A DNA stretch of 64,000 bases from Qipengyuania vulgaris (GTDB taxonomy: Bacteria; Pseudomonadota; Alphaproteobacteria; Sphingomonadales; Sphingomonadaceae). Position numbers and translations under genes: made by a program. Of this stretch, positions 1-7,814 are shown one piece after another; position 1 is the first letter of the stretch; each line of letters begins with the position of its first letter. Under the pieces are notes generated by a model. The model was given only the letters and a program-made list of their open reading frames with translations, did no database searches and was not told where the DNA came from. Where the stretch lies: assembly GCF_009827325.1 (NCBI RefSeq), contig NZ_WTYC01000001.1:620001-684000 (forward strand), written 5' to 3'.

Positions 1-520
1 CGGCGCTGGTCGCATCGTTGATCGTCACGCCTTCCCGCCCCGCGGCGAGCCATTCCGTATCCGGGATTTTCGCCCCGGAGGTGGTCCCGTTCCAAGTAAA
101 GACCACATCGTTGTCCTGCGGGATCGAGGCCAGATCGGGAATTTCGCCGTAATCGGCATCGAGCGTCGTCAGCTTCGGGAGTTTGAGCTGCCTGACAGCA
201 TCCTGGATCCAGACATTGCCGAAGCTTTCCCATGCCGCGACGGTGGCCGGGCGATCGGGGCGAAGCATCGTCCACATCGCACATTCAAGCGCACCTGTGT
301 CCGAGGCAGGCATGATGCCGACGAGATAGTCGTCGGGCACGCCGAGCATCTCCTTCGACAGGTCGATGGCGTATTTCAGCCGCGACTTGCCGAGGGCGCT
401 GCGATGCGAGCGTCCGAGCGATTCGGTTTTGAGATTTGCGGCAGACCAGCCCTTGTGCTTGGCGGTCGGTCCGGACGAAAAAAATGGGCGCTCTGGTTTG
501 AGCGTCGGTTCGGCAGTCAT
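1..520 (-). CDS. serC: Phosphoserine aminotransferase, N-terminal part (cut by window edge)
   Basis: The first 173 residues are visible on the minus strand; the rest lies left of the window. SerC is a PLP enzyme that transaminates 3-phosphohydroxypyruvate to phosphoserine in cytoplasmic serine synthesis. The N-terminus carries the 'FFSSGPTAKHKGW' stretch followed by 'GRSHRSALGKSRL' and 'GIMPASDTGA', which I recognise from the alphaproteobacterial form of SerC; the downstream 'VVFTWNGTTSG' fits the same family. The ATG at 520-518 is preceded by a strong AAGGAGAG ribosome site. The PLP lysine lies outside the window. The gene is divergent from the glycosyltransferase, and its leader can fold into hairpins (separate entry). 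Confidence 0.9.
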   Translation of the reverse strand, partial: MTAEPTLKPERPFFSSGPTAKHKGWSAANLKTESLGRSHRSALGKSRLKYAIDLSKEMLGVPDDYLVGIMPASDTGALECAMWTMLRPDRPATVAAWESFGNVWIQDAVRQLKLPKLTTLDADYGEIPDLASIPQDNDVVFTWNGTTSGAKIPDTEWLAAGREGVTINDATSA

Positions 521-600
521 GTATTCTCTCCTTGCAGAGAGCTCGCGCGGCGTTGGGACCGCGTGGCCCGCCGGCGGCAATAAAGTTGCTTGAGTTCAAG
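521..600 (-). promoter_or_regulatory. Candidate structured serC leader (serC-motif-like)
   Basis: Read on the minus strand, the 80 bases before serC hold a GC-rich hairpin (CGCGG pairing with CCGCG around TCCCAACG) and then CTCTC-TGCAA-GGAGAG, whose 3' arm is the Shine-Dalgarno sequence itself. A conserved serC leader motif is known upstream of serC in alphaproteobacteria; position and the SD-masking stem fit it. I could not run a covariance search, so this is an assignment by position and structure. Confidence 0.45.
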
Positions 601-773
601 TCAATGCGAAATAGGTATGCGCTGACCAAGTGGATGTTCGTGAGATCAGTCCACGACATGGGTTGCAGTTCCGAAGGGACTTTAAGAATGCGGCGGGCCG
701 ACGCAATCGGTCGTCGCAGCGAAGTGCTCTGCCTACTCGCCAAACGCTGCGCCTTTTCCTATGGCCGCACGCG

Positions 774-1946
774 ATGGATGTAACCGACCTTCGCATCGCG
801 CTCTTCAGCGGGAACTACAATTATACCCGTGACGGTGCGAATCAGGCGCTCAATCGCCTTGCGGATTATCTGCTCAGGCAGGGGGCCGCGCTGAGGGTCT
901 ACTCTCCTGTCGTGGAAAAGCCCGACTTCAAAGCGACCGGCGATCTCGTGGGGGTCCCCAATGTGCGCATGCCGGTAAAGGGGCGCGGCGAATATCGCCT
1001 GCCCCTCGGCCTCGACGAAAAAGCCCGCCGCGATCTCGCGCAGTTCGCACCGAACCTGATCCACATCGCCTCGCCAGACCCCACCGGGCACGCAGCGCTC
1101 AAATGGGCGCGAAAGCATGATGTGCCAGTGCTTGCCAGTGTCCATACCCGGTTCGAAACCTACCCGCGATATTACGGCCTGGCTTTCCTCGAGCCGGCCG
1201 TCGAAGCCTTGCTGCGCCGCTTCTACAATCGCTGCGATGCACTGGTCGCGCCTTCGCAAAGCCAGATCGACGAGCTGAAATCGCAGGAGATGCATCACGA
1301 TATCTCGATCTGGTCCCGCGGCGTCGACCGCGAGGTTTTCGATCCTTCGCGGCGCGACATGGAATGGCGCCGCGCCAACGGACTGAACGACGAAGACACT
1401 GCGATCGTGTTCTTGGGGCGTCTGGTGATGGAGAAAGGCCTCGACGTATTCGCCGATGCCATCGTCGAACTGCGCAAGCGGCAAATACCGCACAAGGTGC
1501 TCGTAATCGGCGATGGTCCAGCTCGCGGCTGGTTCGAGAAGGCACTTCCGGGCGGAACCTTCGTCGGTTTCCAGACCGGCAGGAACCTTGGACGCGCGCT
1601 CGCCAGCGGTGATGTCTTCTTCAATCCCTCGATTACCGAAACATTCGGCAACGTGACACTCGAGGCAATGGCATGCGGGCTACCTGTGGTAGCGGCGGGA
1701 GCGACAGGCGCCGCCAGCCTGGTCAAACATGGCGAGACCGGTCGCCTTGTCCCGCCGAGCAAGACGGACGCGTTCGCAAAAGGCTGCGCCGAGGCACTTG
1801 CCCCTTATTGCACCGATGACGCCTTGCGCCTCGCCCACGGCAGGGCCGGAGAAATGGCTGCGCGAGCCTATTCCTGGGATGCGATCAACCAGGCGGTCGT
1901 GAACACCTATTTGCGCCTGCGCAGCCAACGATCTGCGGTAACCTAG
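774..1946 (+). CDS. GT4-type glycosyltransferase (alpha-mannosyltransferase-like)
   Basis: 390 residues with the GT-B fold. The N-terminal domain opens with 'LRIALFSGNYNYTRDGANQAL', typical of retaining mannosyltransferases that act on lipids. The C-terminal domain has 'FLGRLVMEKGLD' at its start and the donor-binding E-x7-E motif in 'ETFGNVTLEAMACGLPVV'. It probably transfers a sugar from an NDP-sugar to a membrane glycolipid on the cytoplasmic face; the exact donor and acceptor cannot be read from sequence. I chose the ATG at 774 because homology begins there; the open frame runs further upstream without any recognisable sequence. No strong ribosome site is visible. Confidence 0.83.
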   Translation: MDVTDLRIALFSGNYNYTRDGANQALNRLADYLLRQGAALRVYSPVVEKPDFKATGDLVGVPNVRMPVKGRGEYRLPLGLDEKARRDLAQFAPNLIHIASPDPTGHAALKWARKHDVPVLASVHTRFETYPRYYGLAFLEPAVEALLRRFYNRCDALVAPSQSQIDELKSQEMHHDISIWSRGVDREVFDPSRRDMEWRRANGLNDEDTAIVFLGRLVMEKGLDVFADAIVELRKRQIPHKVLVIGDGPARGWFEKALPGGTFVGFQTGRNLGRALASGDVFFNPSITETFGNVTLEAMACGLPVVAAGATGAASLVKHGETGRLVPPSKTDAFAKGCAEALAPYCTDDALRLAHGRAGEMAARAYSWDAINQAVVNTYLRLRSQRSAVT

Positions 1947-1947
1947 C

Positions 1948-2370
1948 TTACCGCAGCACGCCCTGCGATCTCATCCGGAACGCATACCAGGTCAGGAACA
2001 ATGTGGTCGCCCAGATAACGATGGGCAGACCGATCCCCGCCATATCGACTGGCAGTTCGGTCAGCACGCGCTGGTAGATGGTAGTTCCGACGAGGCCTAC
2101 CAGCGCGACCAGCATCGCAGTTACGGCATGGCGCGAACGAAGGAGGATCAGGATCGAACCAGCCAGCGCACCCCATACACCCAAGGCCCACAGGGCATCC
2201 GCCCAAGCGGGAAATTCGGTGACGTAGTCAATCGCCTCCCGGGACATTCCATAGCCATCGAGCATGCCAAGCTGCGTGCTCGTATAGCTCCAGCATCCCA
2301 CCGCGTTCCACAGCAGCGTCAGGATACCCACGACCCACAGGTGCCACGGTGTTTTGGTTTCCACGTTCAT
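1948..2370 (-). CDS. Small four-helix membrane protein, unknown function
   Basis: 140 residues, starting at an ATG (2370-2368) with a good GGGAGG ribosome site about 8 bases upstream; a longer frame exists but lacks such a site. Four hydrophobic segments are visible, around 'WVVGILTLLWNAVGCW', 'ALWALGVWGALAGSILILL', 'VTAMLVALVGLVGTTIY' and 'IGLPIVIWATTLFLTWYAF'. The pattern resembles small inner-membrane proteins common in sphingomonads, but I recognise no characterised family. It converges on the glycosyltransferase (one base between stop codons) and is divergent from rarA. Confidence 0.75.
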   Translation of the reverse strand: MNVETKTPWHLWVVGILTLLWNAVGCWSYTSTQLGMLDGYGMSREAIDYVTEFPAWADALWALGVWGALAGSILILLRSRHAVTAMLVALVGLVGTTIYQRVLTELPVDMAGIGLPIVIWATTLFLTWYAFRMRSQGVLR

Positions 2371-2466
2371 ATCACAAGCCTCCCCATCAACTCGCATACC
2401 CGAAGGAATCATAACCTATTGCTCGGCGATGGCAAAATGCCGAAACACTCCCTAAGTCGCACCCCC

Positions 2467-3783
2467 ATGGCAGACCTATTCGCCGACGATATACCTCAGA
2501 CGCCTCGTCCGGACGCCCTGCGCGAGGATGCGCCCTTGGCCGACCGCCTCCGCCCCGTGAACCTCGATGAGGTCATCGGGCAGGATCACCTGACTGGGCC
2601 CGAGGGGGCCATCGGACGTATGGTCGCTGCGGGTCGCCTGTCGAGCATGATCCTTTGGGGTCCCCCCGGCACAGGCAAGACCACCATCGCCCGGCTACTG
2701 GCAGACAGCGTGGGAATGCGCTTCGAAAGCGTGTCGGCCGTCTTCAGCGGGGTAGCCGATCTGAAGAAGGCCTTCGCAGCTGCTGACAAGGCCGCCGAGG
2801 CAGGCCAGCGCACTTTGCTCTTCGTAGATGAAATCCACCGCTTCAATCGTGCTCAGCAGGACGGATTCCTTCCTTTCGTCGAGCGCGGAACGGTCACGCT
2901 GGTCGGTGCCACTACCGAGAATCCGAGCTTCGCACTCAATGCCGCGCTTCTCAGCCGCGCGCAGGTGCTAATCCTTCAGAGGCTGGACCGCGAGGCATTG
3001 GGACACTTGCTGGGCCGGGCCGAAGATCTGGAAGGCCCCCTCCCCCTCACCGCCGAGGCGCGCGATGCGTTGATTGCCAGCGCCGACGGTGACGGTCGCT
3101 TCCTGCTCAACCAGGCCGAAACGCTCTACAATGCGAAGATCGAGGAGCCGCTCGATCCCGCCGCGCTCGGCAAGTTCCTGCAACGGCGCGTGGCGGTCTA
3201 CGACAAGGACCGCGAGGGCCATTACAACCTCATCTCCGCCCTCCACAAGGCTGTCCGGGGAAGCGACGTGCAGGCGAGTCTCTATTACCTCGCGCGCATG
3301 CTGACCGCAGGTGAAGAGCCACGCTTCCTGGCACGCCGGCTCGTCCGCATGGCAGTGGAAGACATCGGCATGGCCGATCCGCAGGCGCTGGTCCAATGCA
3401 TGGCGGCCAGGGATGCCTACGAATTCCTGGGTAGCCCCGAAGGCGAGCTCGCCCTGGTTCAGGCCTGCACCTATCTCGCCACGGCGCCCAAATCCAATGC
3501 GGTCTACAAGGCGCAAAAAGCGTCATACCGGTCGGCAAAGGAAACGGGGAGCCTGATGCCGCCGCAAAATATCCTCAATGCGCCGACCAAGCTGATGAAG
3601 GATATCGGCTACGGATCGGGCTACAGCTACGATCACGATGCCGAGGATGGATTTTCCGGCCACAATTACTGGCCCGAGGAAATGGAGCCTCAACGCTATT
3701 ACGAGCCGGTCGAACGCGGTTTTGAACGCGAAGTGACGAAGCGCCTGGAGTACTGGGACAAGCTCCGGCGCGAACGTGAATAG
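2467..3783 (+). CDS. rarA: Replication-associated recombination protein A (AAA+ ATPase)
   Basis: 438 residues, the normal RarA/MgsA length. RarA is a clamp-loader-like AAA+ ATPase that acts at stalled replication forks. Visible motifs are Walker A 'GPPGTGKTT', Walker B 'LLFVDEIHRF', the sensor-1 stretch 'GATTENPSF' and the C-terminal RarA region 'RRLVRMAVEDIGMADP' and 'PNAVYKA'-like 'KSNAVYKAQKA'. I take ATG 2467 ('MADLFADD') as start, the usual RarA N-terminus; ATG 2437 is an alternative in the same frame. The last 8 bases overlap the following gene, so the two are probably co-translated. Confidence 0.93.
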   Translation: MADLFADDIPQTPRPDALREDAPLADRLRPVNLDEVIGQDHLTGPEGAIGRMVAAGRLSSMILWGPPGTGKTTIARLLADSVGMRFESVSAVFSGVADLKKAFAAADKAAEAGQRTLLFVDEIHRFNRAQQDGFLPFVERGTVTLVGATTENPSFALNAALLSRAQVLILQRLDREALGHLLGRAEDLEGPLPLTAEARDALIASADGDGRFLLNQAETLYNAKIEEPLDPAALGKFLQRRVAVYDKDREGHYNLISALHKAVRGSDVQASLYYLARMLTAGEEPRFLARRLVRMAVEDIGMADPQALVQCMAARDAYEFLGSPEGELALVQACTYLATAPKSNAVYKAQKASYRSAKETGSLMPPQNILNAPTKLMKDIGYGSGYSYDHDAEDGFSGHNYWPEEMEPQRYYEPVERGFEREVTKRLEYWDKLRRERE

Positions 3784-4651
3784 AAGATTTCGCCATTTCA
3801 TTGCCATCGACTGGTCCGGTGCAAAGGGCGCCCGGCAAAAAGGGATCGCTCTGGCCATCGCCGATGCCGGCGGTGGGCCCCCTGTACTGGTGAGGCATCA
3901 ATGGTCCCGGGAGGATGTGCTCTATGTCCTACGCGAGCGGCTTCCAGCCGATACGCTGGTCGGGCTCGATCTCGGGATCGCTTTGCCTAACGCCGATTGC
4001 GGAGCCTACTTCCCCGGCTGGACCCACTCTCCCCCAGACGGACCTTCGCTTTGGGCGCTCATCGATCACATTGCCGGTGAAGAAACCAATCTGGGCGCCA
4101 ATGCCTTTGTCGCTCACCCGGAGCTGCGTCCCTACTTCCGGGATGGGGCCGAAACAGGTTCTCGTTTCGGTTGCGACGGTGCCAATCACGGACGTGGCCG
4201 TTTCCGCGTTACCGAGCAGGCACAGGCGGCGATGGGCTGCAAACCCTATTCGAACTTCAATCTCGTAGGCGCTGCACAAGTGGGCAAGTCGAGCCTCACT
4301 GGGATGCGGATGCTCCACCGGCTCCGCGGCCACCTCCCCGTCTGGCCGGTCGATCCGCTACCGCAGAAGGGCTCCGTACTGGTCGAGATATACACCAGCC
4401 TTGCTGCCCTTGAGGCCGGAAGATCCCCGTCGAAAGCCAAGATGCGAAGCTATCACGAACTGAACGAGGCTCTGGCGGTTCTAGGCTCGCCGCCCGTAAT
4501 GGATACCGGTCCGGTAGACGATCACGCCACCGACGCGCTGCTCACCGCTGCGTGGTTGCGCAGCGTCGCGCACGAGCCGCATCGATGGAATCCGCCTATG
4601 CTCACCAACGATGTCGCGGGCACCGAAGGGTGGACGTTTGGCGCCTTCTAG
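3776..4651 (+). CDS. RNase H-fold (DUF429-like) protein
   Basis: 291 residues starting at GTG 3776, eight bases inside rarA, which suggests translational coupling. The N-terminus 'HFIAIDWSGAKG' and the later 'VGLDLGIALP' and 'DDHATDALLTAAWL' place acidic residues as in RNase H-like proteins of the DUF429 group, whose function is not established. A conserved-looking central block 'GCKPYSNFNLVGAAQVGKSS' is not a Walker motif in my reading. The pairing with rarA hints at nucleic-acid metabolism, but that is inference from position only. It converges with glutaminase, with a 4-base overlap of the 3' ends. Confidence 0.72.
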   Translation: MNRRFRHFIAIDWSGAKGARQKGIALAIADAGGGPPVLVRHQWSREDVLYVLRERLPADTLVGLDLGIALPNADCGAYFPGWTHSPPDGPSLWALIDHIAGEETNLGANAFVAHPELRPYFRDGAETGSRFGCDGANHGRGRFRVTEQAQAAMGCKPYSNFNLVGAAQVGKSSLTGMRMLHRLRGHLPVWPVDPLPQKGSVLVEIYTSLAALEAGRSPSKAKMRSYHELNEALAVLGSPPVMDTGPVDDHATDALLTAAWLRSVAHEPHRWNPPMLTNDVAGTEGWTFGAF

Positions 4652-5589
4652 GGCTCGGTCCATTGCCCGCTGAAGATCGACCAGCCCGTCTTGAGCGCAA
4701 TCGAGGCCAAGGCCTTGGCACCCAGCAGGCTCGTTCCCGCCCGGTTCAATCCGGGAGACCAGACCGCAATTGCGGCCCTGCCCGGTACGCTGGCGAGAAT
4801 CCCGCCGCCGACCCCGGATTTTCCCGGAAACCCGACCTCGAAAGCGAATTGCCCGGAGTTGTCGTAGTGTCCGCACATGAGCATCAACGCATTGATGCGG
4901 CGCGCGCGGCTGGCGCTGCACATCCGCTGGCCTGTGACGGGGTCAGTCCCGTCGACCGCGAGGAATAGGGCGCTTTCCGCGAGTTGACGACAGCTCATCG
5001 AAAGAGCGCACTGGCGGAAATATACTGACAGAACGTCCTCAACCGGATTGATGAGGCGACCGAAATCAGCGAGGAACCAGGCAAGACTGCGGTTCCGCGA
5101 CCCGGTCTCGCTTTCGCTTCGCGCCACTTCCGGATCGAAGGAAATCGTGTCGTCTCGCCCCATGCGCCGCAGACGGCCGAGCAGATCGTCCACCGCCTCG
5201 TCCGGCGTACGGTCGTCGATAAATCTATCGGTGGTGATAATGGCGCCCGAATTGATGAAGGGATTGCGCGGAATGCCCTTTTCGCGTTCCAGTTGGACGA
5301 TCGAATTGAAAGCATCCCCGGAAGGCTCCCGGCCAACAACGTCCCACAGCGCCGCCCCTTGTCGCTCCAGCGCCAGAGCCAGCGCGAAAACCTTGGAGAT
5401 GGACTGGATCGAAAAGGCTTCGTCGGCATCCCCGGCGCAAAAAACCTCGCCCTCCTTGGTGGCAAGCGCGATGCCGAATTTCCGGGGGTCCACCGACGCA
5501 AGCGCCGGGATATATCGCGCAGGGTTACCGCTGCCGCGTTCGTCAGCCAGTTCTTTCCATGTTTCGGTAACGATTGCGCCCAGGTCCAT
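4648..5589 (-). CDS. glsA: Glutaminase
   Basis: 313 residues from the ATG at 5589 (MDLGAIVTE, the usual N-terminus; an upstream ATG at 5625 would add 12 residues). Glutaminase hydrolyses glutamine to glutamate and ammonia with a serine beta-lactamase-like fold. The catalytic S-x-x-K is seen in 'IQSISKVFAL'; 'RNPFINSGAI' carries substrate-binding residues, and the lid region reads 'GFPGKSGVGGGILA'. Length and motifs match bacterial GlsA throughout. Its 3' end overlaps the convergent DUF429-like gene by four bases, so there is no room for a terminator between them. Confidence 0.93.
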   Translation of the reverse strand: MDLGAIVTETWKELADERGSGNPARYIPALASVDPRKFGIALATKEGEVFCAGDADEAFSIQSISKVFALALALERQGAALWDVVGREPSGDAFNSIVQLEREKGIPRNPFINSGAIITTDRFIDDRTPDEAVDDLLGRLRRMGRDDTISFDPEVARSESETGSRNRSLAWFLADFGRLINPVEDVLSVYFRQCALSMSCRQLAESALFLAVDGTDPVTGQRMCSASRARRINALMLMCGHYDNSGQFAFEVGFPGKSGVGGGILASVPGRAAIAVWSPGLNRAGTSLLGAKALASIALKTGWSIFSGQWTEP

Positions 5590-5680
5590 GGCATGGCCGA
5601 TAGGCGTGCGCGCGATGTGACGCAATCGGACTGGACGCGAGAATGATTTTGCGCCAGAGGCGCGCCCTGCTTTGCGATGT

Positions 5681-5756
5681 GCCGGCTTAGCTCAGTTGGT
5701 AGAGCAGTTGATTTGTAATCATCAGGCCAGGGGTTCGAATCCTCTAGCCGGCACCA
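5681..5756 (+). tRNA. tRNA-Thr (anticodon UGU)
   Basis: The cloverleaf is clear: a 7-bp acceptor stem GCCGGCT (5681-5687) with AGCCGGC (5746-5752), D-arm GCTC-AGTTGGTA-GAGC, anticodon loop TTTGTAA with TGT at 5714-5716, T-arm around GGTTCGAATCC, discriminator A at 5753 and encoded CCA at 5754-5756. The anticodon stem has one T-T mismatch. A tRNA 3' end is a common target for integrases; see the gap entry that follows. Confidence 0.97.
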
Positions 5757-6237
5757 CAAGTGGTAGGACGTGAAAAGAGACTGGATTGTAATCCGGGTTC
5801 TTGCCAAGATCATGAAACCCTTTTGGCGCGCGATTTCATACCTCAGTGCGCCAATTCTCTACATCTCTTGGGAATTTGACGGTTTCGCGATCCTCTCGAA
5901 GCGATGCTAGACCATCTCACCCAGCAGGCTCTGTCGAGGGACAGTCATTCTGACAGTACCCCAACAATATCAGTATGTTGAAAGAAATGGTGCCAGAAGA
6001 GGCATCACATTCGAACTTCTTTTCCGTTTAATTTCTGATGTTTAGATATTTCGGTCAAGCTGAAAAGCCCGCAAAAGGCCCGCAAAATCCCTCTAATGTA
6101 TTGGTTCGATGCCTTTTTTAGGACTCGGAATTTCAATTTCAAACTTGACCGCGGAGTAGGTCGTTATCCGCTTTGCGCTCCAATCTCCGCTATTCTACGG
6201 GCTGCGCGCTCTGCCCGGAAGCAGTCATCCGTTCGGT
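5757..6237. other. Gene-free stretch after tRNA-Thr with a tandem repeat
   Basis: No convincing gene is seen. The stretch looks lower in GC than its surroundings. It contains the direct repeat GCCCGCAAAA at 6067-6076 and 6078-6087 and a 7-bp inverted repeat TTGGCGC/GCGCCAA around 5823-5855. Its position after a tRNA and before an accessory block could mark an old integration site, but I see no second copy of the tRNA 3' end in this window. Confidence 0.4.
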
Positions 6238-7188
6238 TTACTTTAAATCATCGATATTCGTTCCAGCTTCTCTTCTTTTTGGCCGATAGTCTGGGAGGGG
6301 AGGATTTGATGTAATTCCCTCAACCTGAATATCTTCGATTTTTTCACTGAGAGGAGCAAGTTCGCGACTAAGCTCGCGAAGGTCCGTTTCACCTTCAACC
6401 AAAGAATCTTCGACCGCCGGAATGCCACTCCTTATCTGGGAAAGTTTGTTTTCAGCGTTCTGCACCCCCTCCCTGAATTGGCGAAGGCGTCGTTGCGCGA
6501 TAGCAGAAGCGCTCCGCCCTGAGATCCGCCGATCTGCATCTCGAAGATTATTTCCCCATCCACCAACCCTTTGCCCTAAGTCTAACAATCTTCCTTTTGT
6601 TGAGGCCAATCGTTCGTCCCAACCTTCGGCGTCCGATGCGAGTGCGGCCGTCGTGACTCGAAGCCGGACAAGATCGGAGGTGATCACCCGTTGCTTTTCT
6701 GGCTCCAGTCCTTCGTTCAGAGCGCGAATGCTATTTGCCACGGTCTCTACAGTGGCGGTCGCATCCCTCCCCAATAGTCCGGTTTCGTCCGCGGCGGGAA
6801 TGATCTTTTTTCCTGACTTGTCGGTGTAAATGCCCTGACGACCCCGTCGGCCCTCGAGCACGAGCGCAGCCTCTCCAGTTATCAGATCCGTGCTGATTGT
6901 CGCTTCAAGGCCGTGGACTTTCGCCGCAGAAGGATCGAGAGTCAGAACAACGACCACGTTTTCCGGTTCATTTTCCGCCAGACGAACCGATGTTACCTGT
7001 CCCACAGGGACTCCCGATAGTGTTACAGTCGATCCCGACTGAAGGCCTTCCACGGAGCGATCAAACTTGATCTGATATGTTTCCTGATTTGGTCTGGGAT
7101 CGATTAGCCACATCGCGAAAGCGATGGTCGTAAGCATCAGAATGCCAACGATCCACGCCACTAGGGAGAAGTTTGCGTTAGTTTCCAT
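6238..7188 (-). CDS. MCE (MlaD/PqiB-like) domain protein
   Basis: 316 residues: an N-terminal membrane anchor ('LVAWIVGILMLTTIAFAMWLI', about 8-28), one MCE domain at about 38-115 ('FDRSVEGLQSGSTVTLSGVPVGQV'), then a long helical region rich in charged residues up to the end. MCE proteins form periplasmic rings or tunnels that move lipids between the membranes. There is no permease or ATPase gene next to it, so it is an orphan, unlike the complete set at 36.1-39.4 kb. Its 5' end overlaps the end of the truncated MarR frame by 28 bases. Substrate unknown. Confidence 0.83.
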   Translation of the reverse strand: METNANFSLVAWIVGILMLTTIAFAMWLIDPRPNQETYQIKFDRSVEGLQSGSTVTLSGVPVGQVTSVRLAENEPENVVVVLTLDPSAAKVHGLEATISTDLITGEAALVLEGRRGRQGIYTDKSGKKIIPAADETGLLGRDATATVETVANSIRALNEGLEPEKQRVITSDLVRLRVTTAALASDAEGWDERLASTKGRLLDLGQRVGGWGNNLRDADRRISGRSASAIAQRRLRQFREGVQNAENKLSQIRSGIPAVEDSLVEGETDLRELSRELAPLSEKIEDIQVEGITSNPPLPDYRPKRREAGTNIDDLK

Positions 7189-7706
7189 CTAGCACGCCGC
7201 CAGCGGTTTGTTCGTCCGGCAGAGGGCCGGTGCAATGAAAGTTCGCGTCCCGCATGCTCCATTCGGTTGTCCGCTATAGAACATGACCGAGGTTCGTCCC
7301 CTGGCGCAATCGCCACGAGCGGGGCATCCGGGCGCGTCGAATGTGTTTTGGTTTGAGATCGGCCTAGTCCCAACACGGGCGTGATGCCGCCCCGCCCGTG
7401 GCGACCGAATATTGCTATGACTTGCGCAAGCCGCGTCCGGTCACTCAAGCGCGAAGGCGTCATGTCTTCCAGGCCGCTGCTGGAGGATGTGATTTCAAGT
7501 CTCCTGGCGATGTCCGTCTGGTTCAGGGCAGGAGCTCTGATGAGCTGCGCCAACACACGCCACTGCGTAGGATTGAGGCTCAGCGGCTGTGCTCGGTCAT
7601 CGAATGCCTTGCGCGCGGCGCGGCTGATCTGGTCCATCATGAAGATCGCTCGATCATCGTGGGTGATGACATTGTCGAGTGCGAGAGTGCCCTCATCTTC
7701 TGGCAT
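7161..7706 (-). pseudogene. MarR-family regulator, C-terminal half lost
   Basis: The first 80 residues or so read as a normal MarR protein: 'FMMDQISRAARKAFDDRA', then 'SLNPTQWRVLAQLIR' and the start of the winged helix 'LNQTDIARRLEI'. From about residue 85 the frame continues as arginine/serine-rich sequence with no MarR wing or C-terminal dimerisation helix, and the expected 'RLVDRLE...DRR' is not found in the other frames. I therefore call it a truncated remnant. It is divergent from the EmrA-type gene, the usual place for the repressor of such pumps, so the pump may now be unregulated or controlled elsewhere. A functional short protein cannot be excluded. Confidence 0.6.
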
Positions 7707-7814
7707 GAGACATTCCTATCGATCGGAGAAAAATAGTAAAGGACTTTCGCATTTTGTTTTGGCCGCTATATCGCTCGCGCAGCGGCTCAAACGATGGCGA
7801 GGAGCGAAATAATC

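Noticed and set aside
630..773. Upstream extension of the glycosyltransferase
   Set aside because: The extra 48 residues are basic and without homology; the family N-terminus begins at 774.
5770..5800. Second tRNA-like stretch right after tRNA-Thr
   Set aside because: It resembles part of an anticodon arm only; no acceptor or T-arm can be built.
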